The notes below the pieces were generated by a model that was given only the letters and a program-made list of their open reading frames with translations, had not been told where the DNA came from and searched no databases. The translations under genes and the position numbers were made by a program. Shown in pieces: positions 36,610 to 45,060 of a stretch of DNA of 64,000 bases. The stretch is from Gammaproteobacteria bacterium (GTDB lineage Bacteria > Pseudomonadota > Gammaproteobacteria > Pseudomonadales > Halieaceae): the NCBI GenBank assembly GCA_030427485.1, contig JAUICG010000004.1, forward strand, positions 186,955-250,954, given 5' to 3'. How positions within the stretch are numbered: the first letter of the stretch is position 1; the number at the start of each line of letters is the position of its first letter.

Positions 36610-38862
36610 ATGAAGAACCCTACCCATTATCGCCGCAGCGTACTTGCAGCGCTTACAGCGGGCCTGTCAATGCTCGGTTTCGGCGTCGCGGCGGCGCAGC
36701 AGCCGGTCATCGAGGAAGTGATGGTGACTGCGCAGAAACGGGAACAGAATGCCCAGGACATTCCCGTTGCCCTGACCGCGATAGACGCGGATACCATTCA
36801 GGAGGCGGGTATCCAGACAACCCAGGACGTGGTGCGGCTGGTGCCGTCGCTGACGGTCAATGAAGCCAACCACAAACAGACCAGTTCCTTCAGTATTCGC
36901 GGTATAGGTACCAGTGTATACGGCACCGGGGTAGAGCAGGGGGTGGCGCTGCTGGTGGACGACGTGGCGGCGGTGCAGCCTGGCCAGACGCTGAGTAGCC
37001 TCGTCGATATCGAGCGCATCGAGGTTCTGCGCGGGCCCCAGAGCACCCTGTTTGGCAAGAATGCCTCTGCGGGGGTGATCAGCATCACCACGAAAGCGCC
37101 CTCCGATACCTTCGAGGGGGCTGTCGAGGCCACCGCCACGGATGACGATGAGACCTCGCTTGTCGGCTCCGTTGCAGGACCGATCAATGACCGGCTGCGG
37201 TATCGCCTGACCGGAAAATGGAGTGACCGGGATGGTTATATCAATAACCTCACTCCCGGCGCCAGCGACAAGCACGATGCGAGGATCAGGAATACCCGGG
37301 GCAAGCTCGATTGGGATGCCAGTCAGACAGTCCGGCTGGAACTCGGGGCTTACTACCTGTACGACAAGTCAAAGTGTTGTTCATTCACCTGGCACACCAT
37401 GCCGGCGGGCAACTCAATTCTGGGATCGCCCGTCGGTTATCCCGCGGACGGCATGAAGCCCGGGGATGACAACTTTGATTTTCGGGGTGAGGACGGACCG
37501 TACAGCAAATCCGTATCCAGGGGCGGCTATGTCAGGCTCAATGTCGACGTGGGCGAGTTTGAAGTGGTCTCCATCACGGCGCTGGATGACTGGAACTTTG
37601 ACGTGCAGGAAGATACCGATTTCAGCGATCTGGATGTGTTGGGGTATTTTACCAACGGGGCGGAACACGGTGGCTGGTACTCCACCAGTGATATCAACAC
37701 CAACTTCTATTCGCAGGAGTTGCGACTGTTGTCCCCCTCCTATGACAAGTACGAATACCTGATAGGACTGTACTACGCTGACGCTGAAACAAGGCAGGAT
37801 TTTTTTCGCAACCTGAGTATCGCATTGTCGGATTTTCACACCAGGGCCGAGACGGAAAGCTTCAGCCTGTTCGGCCAGTTCACCTGGCGCTTCAGCGAGG
37901 TCACCAGCGCTAATGCCGGACTGCGCTGGCTCAATGAGCAGATCTCCGCTGACAGCATCAATTACCTGCATCCCGTGCCGGAAAAACAGTCGGCTACCGA
38001 AAGCGATGATCCTGTCGTCGGGAAAGTTTCGCTGCAGCATTTCCTGCGACAGGAAGTGATGGCCTATATCAGCTATGCCCATGGCTATAAGGGCCAGGCA
38101 TTTGACCTGGCCGGCGGAAACTTTGACGAGTTCAAGGCGAACAACCCCGCGTCATCGGAGAGTTCCAATGCGTATGAAATCGGGGTGAAAAGTACGCTGT
38201 GGGACCAACGCCTGCAACTTAACGTCACCGCATTTTATACTGCGTACGACGATTTCCAGGTCCAGCGATCTGAACTGATCGACGGTGCGGTCAGTTTCAG
38301 GCTGGACAATGTGGGTGAATTGGAAACCCAGGGCGTTGAGCTGGAATCTCTGGCGCTGCTGAGCGAAAGCCTGGCGCTGACGCTGAACGCCTCCTACATC
38401 GATGCCTCTGTCAATGACTATACCGGCGCCGCCTGCTATTCCGGTCAAACGGAGGCAGAGGGGTGCGTGGGAAACCTGCAGGATATCGACAGCGGCCATT
38501 TGCCGGTTTCCCCCAAGTGGAAATATACGGTGATGCTGGATTACCGGGTCCCTTTCGCGTCACTGCCTTTTAACGGTTTTGCCAATGTCATTTATACCTG
38601 GCAGGACGACGTGTTCTTCAACATCAACCAGGACCCCGTCTCGACCCAGGACAGCTACGGTCTCACCAACCTGCGCATCGGCGTGACGGACAAGGAGGAA
38701 CGTTATCAGGTGTCATTCTTCGTCAACAATCTGTTCGACGAAGCCTATGCGGGCAGTCGGTTCAATCTCACGGGCTTGTATACGCCCGGGCAGTCAATCG
38801 GCCAGGTTCTGCCGCGCAACGCCCAGCGCTACGCCGGTGTCCAGGCCAGGTATAGCTTCTGA
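36610..38862 (+). CDS. TonB-dependent outer membrane receptor
   Basis: 750 residues from ATG 36610 with GAGGAAACC upstream. Signal peptide of about 29 residues ending in AAA, then the TonB box IEEVMVTAQKREQNAQDIPVALTAI, a plug domain (SIRGIGTSVYG, LRGPQSTLFGKNASAGVISITTK) and a barrel ending in ARYSF. It has no iron-type motifs and resembles the large group of marine receptors for carbohydrates, terpenoids and other organics. It follows the GH3 gene by 37 bases, so a glycoside is a candidate ligand. Confidence 0.91.
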   Translation: MKNPTHYRRSVLAALTAGLSMLGFGVAAAQQPVIEEVMVTAQKREQNAQDIPVALTAIDADTIQEAGIQTTQDVVRLVPSLTVNEANHKQTSSFSIRGIGTSVYGTGVEQGVALLVDDVAAVQPGQTLSSLVDIERIEVLRGPQSTLFGKNASAGVISITTKAPSDTFEGAVEATATDDDETSLVGSVAGPINDRLRYRLTGKWSDRDGYINNLTPGASDKHDARIRNTRGKLDWDASQTVRLELGAYYLYDKSKCCSFTWHTMPAGNSILGSPVGYPADGMKPGDDNFDFRGEDGPYSKSVSRGGYVRLNVDVGEFEVVSITALDDWNFDVQEDTDFSDLDVLGYFTNGAEHGGWYSTSDINTNFYSQELRLLSPSYDKYEYLIGLYYADAETRQDFFRNLSIALSDFHTRAETESFSLFGQFTWRFSEVTSANAGLRWLNEQISADSINYLHPVPEKQSATESDDPVVGKVSLQHFLRQEVMAYISYAHGYKGQAFDLAGGNFDEFKANNPASSESSNAYEIGVKSTLWDQRLQLNVTAFYTAYDDFQVQRSELIDGAVSFRLDNVGELETQGVELESLALLSESLALTLNASYIDASVNDYTGAACYSGQTEAEGCVGNLQDIDSGHLPVSPKWKYTVMLDYRVPFASLPFNGFANVIYTWQDDVFFNINQDPVSTQDSYGLTNLRIGVTDKEERYQVSFFVNNLFDEAYAGSRFNLTGLYTPGQSIGQVLPRNAQRYAGVQARYSF

Positions 38863-39029
38863 ACTGCCTGCCTCGAAGTACTGTGTTATCCGGCGGAGTA
38901 AATCCGTATCGCCACGACGGCAATGCAGCGCAGCACTGCGGGAAGATCGGTGCTCGATGATTGGGGTGGTCATGGCCGGGGGAATCATGAAGAATACTGG
39001 CCCATGACGCCCGATACGAAGTGAATACC

Positions 39030-39515
39030 ATGTCTGCCACGATGCAAGCGAAGCCGTTTTATTATGACGATTACGTCGTAGGAGAGGAGCACCCCTGTGT
39101 CTCCTATCTTGTTGAGCGCGATGAGATTATCGCCTTTGCCAGCCAGTGGGATCCCCAGCCCTGGCATATTGATGAGCAGGCGGCAAAGGAGTCCTGGTTT
39201 GGCGGGTTGACCGCGTGTTCGGCGCACATTTTCTCAATATTCTGTATCACCAGCCAACAATGGCAGAGTGGCGTGCAGCAGATGGCGATCGCCAGTTTGG
39301 GGTTTGACGAATTGCGCATGCACAAGCCCGTTTATGCCGGCGATACCCTGCGTTGTGTCACAGCGGTCGAGGACAAACGCGAATCCAGGTCCAACCCCGC
39401 CGGCGGTATCTGCGTATGCCGGGTCAGGTTGATCAACCAGCATGACGAGGTCGTTTTCAGTATCAAGGCGTCGACGATGATGATGAGGGACCCTGCCAGG
39501 AACGAGAGCGTTTGA
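39030..39515 (+). CDS. MaoC-like hotdog-fold dehydratase
   Basis: 161 residues. Start candidates are GTG 39021, ATG 39030 and ATG 39042; I take 39030. The hydratase-2 motif is present: D41-x4-H46 in DPQPWHIDEQAAKESWFGGLTACSAH, with a glycine-rich turn. Such proteins hydrate trans-2-enoyl-CoA, and some act in steroid side-chain or ring degradation. The gene precedes a crotonase gene in the same direction, suggesting a CoA-thioester pathway. Confidence 0.83.
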   Translation: MSATMQAKPFYYDDYVVGEEHPCVSYLVERDEIIAFASQWDPQPWHIDEQAAKESWFGGLTACSAHIFSIFCITSQQWQSGVQQMAIASLGFDELRMHKPVYAGDTLRCVTAVEDKRESRSNPAGGICVCRVRLINQHDEVVFSIKASTMMMRDPARNESV

Positions 39516-39568
39516 TGAGGCCGTGACCCTCAACATGGCTGCGAGAACCGCACATTGTAATCGCAATG

Positions 39569-39588
39569 ACGGATACGTTACGATCCGT
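39569..39588 (+). promoter_or_regulatory. Inverted repeat before the crotonase gene
   Basis: ACGGAT-N8-ATCCGT is a perfect inverted repeat, 23 bases before the GTG at 39612. It could be an operator. A terminator for the upstream gene is less likely since no T-run follows. Confidence 0.4.
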
Positions 39589-39611
39589 TAACTTTGATTC
39601 AGGGGATTGAC

Positions 39612-40421
39612 GTGCCGGATCTACTCGTCGACAAGCACCAGGGCATCATGACCATCACCTTCAACCGCCCACAGGCGCGCAACGCGTTCAGCCCGGAGTT
39701 GCTGACCCTGCTGTGCGATGCCTGGCACGACTATCGCGATGACAAGTCGCTGCGCGTGGCCGTGTTGACGGGTGCCGGAGACACCGCGTTTACCGCGGGC
39801 GGCGATCTCAAGATACTGATGCCGTTGTTCACGGGCGCCAGGCAGGCGGAAACCGATCTCGAGAAGCACTTCATGGCAGACCTGGCGCGTATCATGTCTG
39901 CCGCGCTGCTGCGCCCCTTTGAACTGTACAAGCCGGTGATCGCCGCGGTGAACGGCTACGCGCTGGCCGGGGGCACTGAAATACTGCAGTCGACGGATAT
40001 ACGCATCGCCTCCAGCAACGCCACTTTCGGCCTCTCCGAGGTTCAGCGTGGCCTCGTCCCGGGCGGCGGTTCGATGGTGCGCCTGGCGCGGCAGATTCCC
40101 TACTGCAAAGCTATGGAGATACTGCTGACCGGCGACAGGCTGTCGGCGCAGGAAGCCCACCGTATCGGTTTTGTGAACGAGGTGGTGCCGCCCGAGCGAC
40201 TGATGCCGCGCGCCATGGAGTTTGCCGAGCGCCTGGCAAGAAACGCGCCGCTGGCGTTGCAGGCCTGCAAGGAGACGGTGCTGCGCACCAGCGGAATGGA
40301 ACTGGATGCCGCTTACACGCTGGAGCACGAACTGTCGCAGAAGGTGATGAGTTCCAGGGATGCTCGCGAGGGCCCGCGCGCGTTCGCAGAGAAACGCGAA
40401 CCGAATTACACCGGCGAATAG
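39612..40421 (+). CDS. Enoyl-CoA hydratase/isomerase (crotonase family)
   Basis: 269 residues. GTG 39612 is chosen because CAGGGG lies seven bases upstream. Crotonase core: VLTGAGDTAFTAGGDLK for the first oxyanion half, AAVNGYALAGGTEILQSTDIRIASSNATFGL for the second, and EVQRGLVPGGG carrying the catalytic glutamate, as in true enoyl-CoA hydratases. No signal peptide. It is flanked by a MaoC-like gene and LLM genes in the same direction. Confidence 0.9.
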   Translation: MPDLLVDKHQGIMTITFNRPQARNAFSPELLTLLCDAWHDYRDDKSLRVAVLTGAGDTAFTAGGDLKILMPLFTGARQAETDLEKHFMADLARIMSAALLRPFELYKPVIAAVNGYALAGGTEILQSTDIRIASSNATFGLSEVQRGLVPGGGSMVRLARQIPYCKAMEILLTGDRLSAQEAHRIGFVNEVVPPERLMPRAMEFAERLARNAPLALQACKETVLRTSGMELDAAYTLEHELSQKVMSSRDAREGPRAFAEKREPNYTGE

Positions 40422-40491
40422 CACCCCGTTCTGTGAAAACCGTTGCGCCGGGATGGCGCCAAAGACACCTTGTTTCAATTGGATATACGCG

Positions 40492-41508
40492 ATGAAAATT
40501 GATGCCTCGATGCTGGTCAGCAATCCGGTGGATGCCCTGGCGCAGGGGCGGGAGTTGGAGGCCGCGGGATTTGACGGGCTCTACACATTCGAGGGCCCGC
40601 ATGACCCTTTCCTGCCGCTCGCGATGGCCGCGCAGGGCACGCAGCGCGTTGACTTGATTACCGCGATAGCCGTGGCCTTCTCGCGTAATCCGATGACGCT
40701 GGCCAATCTCGGCTACGACATGCAGTTGCTGAGCAATGGGCGTTTCATTCTCGGCCTCGGTACGCAGATACGGCCCCACATCGAGAAGCGTTTCAGCATG
40801 ACCTGGTCGAAGCCGGCCTCGCGCATGCGGGAAATGGTGCAGGCGATTCGCGCCATCTGGGATTGCTGGGAAGGTAACAGCAAGCTGGATTTCCGCGGGG
40901 AGTTCTACACGCACACGATCATGAATGCGAACTTCAACCCCGGCCCGCACCCCGTGGGCCTGCCGAAGATCTACCTTGCCGGTTTCGGTGAGAAAATGGT
41001 GCAGGTGTGCGGCGAGGTCGGCGACGGTTTTCTGGTGCACCCGCTCAATACCCGGAAGTTCTTGCTGGAATACTCCCTGCCCGCGCTGCAGAAGGGCCTG
41101 GATATTGCCGGGCGCTCGCGAGACAGCTTCGACGTGTCGGTGCAGTGCCTGACAGCGGTCGGCAATACCGAGGCCGAGATCGAGCAGGCGCGGGCGATGG
41201 TGCGCAATATGATCGGGTTTTACGGGTCGACGCCGGCCTACCGTCCCGCACTGGAAGCCGAGGGTATCGGCGAGTTGCAGCCCGAACTCAATCGATTGTC
41301 CAAGCAGGGTGACTGGGCGGCCATGTCCGCGCTGGTGACCGATGAGGTGCTGGATACCATCGCCATCAGCGGCACGCCCGACACCGTGGCGCGCAAGCTG
41401 GTGGAGCGCTACGGCGATATCGCCCAGCGGCTCAGCCCGGTCGGTTATACCACCGACAAGGAAGTGGCCAAGGCGATGGTCGTTGCATTGAAGAAGATAC
41501 TGGATTGA
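40492..41508 (+). CDS. LLM-class oxidoreductase, F420-dependent type
   Basis: 338 residues; ATG 40492 has GGATATACGCG upstream, and the barrel begins at once. Luciferase-like TIM barrel: AGFDGLYTFEGPHDPFLPLAMAAQGT, DLITAIAVAFSRNPM, LSNGRFILGLGTQIRPHIEKRF. This form is typical of a mycobacterial-style F420-dependent subfamily. It is followed 70 bases later by another LLM gene. Substrate unknown; a hydrophobic cyclic compound fits the setting. Confidence 0.85.
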   Translation: MKIDASMLVSNPVDALAQGRELEAAGFDGLYTFEGPHDPFLPLAMAAQGTQRVDLITAIAVAFSRNPMTLANLGYDMQLLSNGRFILGLGTQIRPHIEKRFSMTWSKPASRMREMVQAIRAIWDCWEGNSKLDFRGEFYTHTIMNANFNPGPHPVGLPKIYLAGFGEKMVQVCGEVGDGFLVHPLNTRKFLLEYSLPALQKGLDIAGRSRDSFDVSVQCLTAVGNTEAEIEQARAMVRNMIGFYGSTPAYRPALEAEGIGELQPELNRLSKQGDWAAMSALVTDEVLDTIAISGTPDTVARKLVERYGDIAQRLSPVGYTTDKEVAKAMVVALKKILD

Positions 41509-41578
41509 ACAGGCGCCGGTAGCCCGGATCAACGTCCCGTTCACAGCGGTGGCAAATCATTGAGTCAGGGGAGTGGCA

Positions 41579-42475
41579 ATGTCGAAAACGGTTGAAGTGT
41601 GTGTTGGCCTCTACGGGATGGATGGCATTTGCGGCGGTATGGCCGAGGCCATCCAGGCGATCAAGCTCGCCGAGAATTGCGGTATCGACCAGGTCAGTAT
41701 CACCGATCACGTGGTGATGGGCACGGCGACGGACAAGTACCCCTACGGCGAATTCCCGGCCCCACCGACGGCGCCCTGGTATGAGCCGCATACGGTGTTG
41801 TCAGCCATCGCGGGCGCCACGCAGCGCATCAAACTGTCCGCGGGCGTTGTCATCAGCCCGCTGCGTCCGGCGGTATTGTTTGCCAAGCAGATCGCGACGC
41901 TGGATGTGATCTCCGGCGGGCGCGTGCAGATCGGCGTCGGCAGCGGTTGGCAGCGCGAGGAGTTTGAAGCCTCCGGACTGGATTTTGACAAGCGCTACCA
42001 GATGCTCGAGGACCAGATTCGCGCATGCCGCGCCCTGTGGACCCGGGAGTCGGTCAGCCTCGAACTGGAAACGGTGAAACTGGACAATATCTACTGTCAC
42101 CCCCATCCGCAGCAGGCGCGGCTGCCCGTCTGGTTCGGTCTCAAACCGCTGGCGAAGAATGCGCAGCGCATTGCCGAGCTCGGTGACGGCTGGATTCCCA
42201 TCGTACAGGACCCGGATGAAATCGCGCGTGGCGTTGCGACACTGCACGAGGCCTTCGCCCGGGTGGGCCGCAAACCGGAGGAGTTGGCCGTGCGCGCGAT
42301 GCCCACGGTTGTCTTCGGCGCGGCGGGAGTGCCGGACCTGGAAGCCACGTTGGCGGGCGCCGCGGCCTATGTCGAAGCGGGTGCCACCTGCCTCGAGTTT
42401 CTGCCCTTGTATTTTGCGCAGGAGGCCTCTCAGCTGGAAGGCGTGTTCCGCGCCATCGCCAGCCTGAAGGACTGA
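41579..42475 (+). CDS. LLM-class oxidoreductase, F420-dependent type
   Basis: 298 residues; CAGGGGAG lies just before ATG 41579. Luciferase-like barrel: CGIDQVSITDHVVMG, IKLSAGVVISPLRPAVLFAKQIATLDVISGGRVQIGVGSGWQREEF, typical of flavin- or F420-dependent enzymes of the mycobacterial TIGR03619-like group. Paired with the upstream LLM gene; the two have quite different sequences and so probably separate steps. A TetR gene follows 87 bases later. Confidence 0.86.
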   Translation: MSKTVEVCVGLYGMDGICGGMAEAIQAIKLAENCGIDQVSITDHVVMGTATDKYPYGEFPAPPTAPWYEPHTVLSAIAGATQRIKLSAGVVISPLRPAVLFAKQIATLDVISGGRVQIGVGSGWQREEFEASGLDFDKRYQMLEDQIRACRALWTRESVSLELETVKLDNIYCHPHPQQARLPVWFGLKPLAKNAQRIAELGDGWIPIVQDPDEIARGVATLHEAFARVGRKPEELAVRAMPTVVFGAAGVPDLEATLAGAAAYVEAGATCLEFLPLYFAQEASQLEGVFRAIASLKD

Positions 42476-42562
42476 ACCGCGGCGCAGGACAGGGTTTGCG
42501 GCGCAGCAAAGTCCGTTAAAATATCCTCAGAACTTTCCAATCAGGGTGGCGCAATCCGGCTT

Positions 42563-43159
42563 ATGAAACGAAGAACACAACGTGAACGAACGGAGTTGTC
42601 GAGACAAAAAGTCATCGAGGCCACCGTAAGGTGTATCCAGAGCGGTGGCGTCACCAATGCGACTGTGTCCAAAATAGCCGCGGAAGCAGGGTTGACCTGG
42701 GGTACCATCCAGCACCAGTTTGGCAGCAAGGACGGCCTGTTCGCCGCGGTGCTGGAACACTCCTCGGCCGGCCTGATCGACAAGCTCGACAGCTTCGAGG
42801 TGGAGGGCAAAACCCTGTACGAGGTCGTGGATGAGTTCGCTGAAATGCTGTGGACCCACTACGCGCGTCCGGATTTTCGGGCCACTATAGAGATCCTGCT
42901 GAACATCAACAAAAACCTCGAGCAACTGGAGGGCCGCGTGCAGCATATCGGCCTGCGCGTGGTCGCCCGCTGGCGCAAGATCATCAAGTCCACCGGCACC
43001 AAAGCCAGTGACGAGGCCATTGGTATAGCGGGAGAAATACTCGAGACCTCACTGTCCGGTTTCGCTATTCGCAGTTCCCTGTTTCACCAGCAGCGATTCA
43101 ATGTCAAGAAGCGCCGGCGGAAGCTGACCGAGGCGGTAGTGTACTTGCTGTCAAATTGA
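42563..43159 (+). CDS. TetR-family transcriptional regulator
   Basis: 198 residues. The helix-turn-helix is at about 34-53 (TVSKIAAEAGLTWGTIQHQFGSK), and the C-terminal domain is helical. The ribosome site is weak. Two symmetric sites lie in the next intergenic region (43184-43197 and 43298-43313). The second recurs before the MFS gene at 46424-47725, so this regulator is a candidate for controlling both. Confidence 0.85.
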   Translation: MKRRTQRERTELSRQKVIEATVRCIQSGGVTNATVSKIAAEAGLTWGTIQHQFGSKDGLFAAVLEHSSAGLIDKLDSFEVEGKTLYEVVDEFAEMLWTHYARPDFRATIEILLNINKNLEQLEGRVQHIGLRVVARWRKIIKSTGTKASDEAIGIAGEILETSLSGFAIRSSLFHQQRFNVKKRRRKLTEAVVYLLSN

Positions 43160-43183
43160 GCTCACGCTGCCGCATAGAAGTAC

Positions 43184-43197
43184 ATTGTAAATACAAT
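43184..43197 (+). promoter_or_regulatory. Inverted repeat downstream of tetR
   Basis: ATTGTA-AA-TACAAT is a perfect inverted repeat in an AT-rich patch, 25 bases after the TetR stop. It has the size of a dimeric repressor site. Nothing similar was found elsewhere in the window. Confidence 0.4.
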
Positions 43198-43297
43198 ATA
43201 AGCATCTTTAGGTCGTGCCCGGGCTGTCTGATCGTTCATCTCATACCGCTACTCCTGGCTTCCAAATATATTTGATTTTCAAAGAGATCGACATTAT

Positions 43298-43313
43298 CAT
43301 CTCGATCGTGATG
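43298..43313 (+). promoter_or_regulatory. CATCWCGATCGWGATG operator, copy 1
   Basis: CATCTCGATCGTGATG is a near-perfect palindrome about the centre CGATCG, 88 bases before ATG 43402. Its reverse complement, with the flank TTTACATCACGATCG, recurs as two copies at 47811-47826 and 47839-47854, which suggests one regulator for both places. Confidence 0.6.
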
Positions 43314-43401
43314 TAAAGTGCCGGGGCCGATGGCGCTGGAAGTTGCGCCGGTGGAGAGCGGCCTCGCTGCCGTGGATACATGACCTGAAAGGTATTCGCT
43401 G

Positions 43402-44472
43402 ATGAGTTTGAAAGTCGTACAGTGGGGCGTCGGCAACGTCGGCAGGGAGGCGCTGTCCGCCGTGATCGCCGACCCGGAACTGGCACTGGTTGGAGTCTGG
43501 CGGCACTCGGCAACAGGCGAGGGCGAGGATATCGGCGAGTCGCTGGGCCTGCCGAAAGCGGGTGTCGCGGCGACGCAGTCGCTGGAGGACATACTGGCGT
43601 TGCAGGCGGACTGCGTGTTGTACATGCCGCGCCTGAGCCATCTCGACGAGGTATGTGCACTATTGGCCTCGGGCAAAAACGTGATTTCGACACCGTTCGC
43701 CTTTTTCGCCAACGCGCTGCCGGAGGCGGAGCGGGCAAAAGTCGCCGATGCCTGCGCGGCCGGCGGTTCCACGCTGTACGGTACCGGGATCAACCCGGGC
43801 TTCGCGGGCATGATTCAACCGGTGGTGCTGGCGGGCATGTCCAGGCGCATACGCAAGGTTTCCGTGTTCGAGCGTGCCAACTGGAGTTACTACGACAACG
43901 CCAGCATCACCTTCGACCAGATGCGTTTCGGGCATTCGAAGGAGGAGGCGCTGCTGGCCAACAACCCGTTCGCGCAGTTCAACAGCCAGATTTTCAGCGA
44001 GCAGGTCTATATGCTGGCCGCGGCATTTGATGTCGAACTGGACGAACTTGTTACTGAACAGGACCTGGTACTGGCCGAGGAAAGCTTTGACATCATTTGT
44101 GGCCATGTTGCGCGTGGCACGGTGTGCGGCCAGCGCTACCACTGGCAGGGCATGGTCGATTCCAGTGTGGTCATCGAGATAGACGCTCTGTGGAGCATAG
44201 GCGACACCTACCCGCAGCATTGGCCAAAGCCCCAGGACGGCTGGACTGTCAGCATCGAAGGTTCGCCGTCCATGCAGTCGCACTTCCTGTGTTGCGCCAG
44301 TCTCGACCCCAACAGCACCGCGACACTGGAAGACCACGTGCACGCGACCGAAATTGCGACGGCAATGCAGGCGGTGAATTCCATCCGGGCCGTGTGTGAG
44401 GCCGCGCCGGGCGTCGTGGGCGCGCACGAACTGTCTCTCGCCCGTCCTTTCAAGCCGTTTCGCACGCCCTGA
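43402..44472 (+). CDS. DapB-like NAD(P)-dependent dehydrogenase (COG3804 type)
   Basis: 356 residues. N-terminal Rossmann motif VQWGVGNVGREAL (glycines at 9-14), then LALVGVWRHSATGEGEDIG, and a C-terminal half of the dihydrodipicolinate reductase-like family (YGTGINPGFAGMIQPVV). Relatives include 2,4-diaminopentanoate dehydrogenase and many mycobacterial proteins of unknown role. It follows an operator, copy 1 of the CATCWCGATCGWGATG motif, and precedes the cycloeucalenol cycloisomerase-like gene, so it probably acts in the same pathway. Confidence 0.82.
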   Translation: MSLKVVQWGVGNVGREALSAVIADPELALVGVWRHSATGEGEDIGESLGLPKAGVAATQSLEDILALQADCVLYMPRLSHLDEVCALLASGKNVISTPFAFFANALPEAERAKVADACAAGGSTLYGTGINPGFAGMIQPVVLAGMSRRIRKVSVFERANWSYYDNASITFDQMRFGHSKEEALLANNPFAQFNSQIFSEQVYMLAAAFDVELDELVTEQDLVLAEESFDIICGHVARGTVCGQRYHWQGMVDSSVVIEIDALWSIGDTYPQHWPKPQDGWTVSIEGSPSMQSHFLCCASLDPNSTATLEDHVHATEIATAMQAVNSIRAVCEAAPGVVGAHELSLARPFKPFRTP

Positions 44473-44553
44473 GCACACCGTTGTCCAGGTCGGCCGGGAG
44501 GCGTGATTGGAAGGCGACCGTGAAGCACTGATGGACTGTTACGAGAGGCAACC

Positions 44554-44985
44554 ATGAATAACACTGCAGGCACCGGGTCGCACTGGTTCTCGCTCAACCC
44601 GGACCGGGCCTGGGGCGAGAAGTTTTTCCTGTGCTATATCCCCGTCTGGATAACTCTTTTCGCGGCGTGGTCCACCGCATTCGACGGCGGTAACCGGGGT
44701 GACGTCGCGACGCTCGCTTTTGGCCTGGTCATCGCGTTGCCGCTGCTGCTGGTTCCGGCGCTTGTGGCGCCCGCAAACGGCCTGAAGTGGTATGAATCCT
44801 ACTGGCTGAAGGCCAACCTGTTTATTTTTATCGTCAATTTCTCCGGGAACTACTTTGTGTCGGAGTATTTCTTCGACGTGCTCGGAATGATCTACTACTA
44901 CCCCAACCTGCATTGGACAGCGGATGCCGCGCTGCTCGGTCTTTTCCTGACGGACCTGTGTACGCACGTGACGGGGACATTATAA
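44554..44985 (+). CDS. Half-length cycloeucalenol cycloisomerase-like membrane protein
   Basis: 143 residues with GAGAGG before ATG 44554. The sequence aligns by eye over nearly its whole length with the N-terminal half of plant cycloeucalenol cycloisomerase (CPI1, about 280 residues): WFSLNPDRAWGEKFFL (11-26), YWLKANLFI (83-91), GNYFVSEYFFDVLG (98-111). Those enzymes open the 9beta,19-cyclopropane ring of cyclopropyl sterols. About four membrane helices are visible. The C-terminal half is missing: only 75 bases remain before the next gene, and no continuation is seen. It could be a natural short form, a subunit or a truncated remnant. The match is from memory. Confidence 0.75.
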   Translation: MNNTAGTGSHWFSLNPDRAWGEKFFLCYIPVWITLFAAWSTAFDGGNRGDVATLAFGLVIALPLLLVPALVAPANGLKWYESYWLKANLFIFIVNFSGNYFVSEYFFDVLGMIYYYPNLHWTADAALLGLFLTDLCTHVTGTL

Positions 44986-45060
44986 TTTGAATCGGTCGAT
45001 AGTGATTCGACGCAAACTGTCCGCAGAGAAATGCGGCACACTCATAGAGAGGACATAACA

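Noticed and set aside
44986..45060. Frameshifted second half of the cycloisomerase homologue
   Set aside because: Only 75 bases lie before the next gene, and the following protein has no membrane helices or likeness to the missing half.
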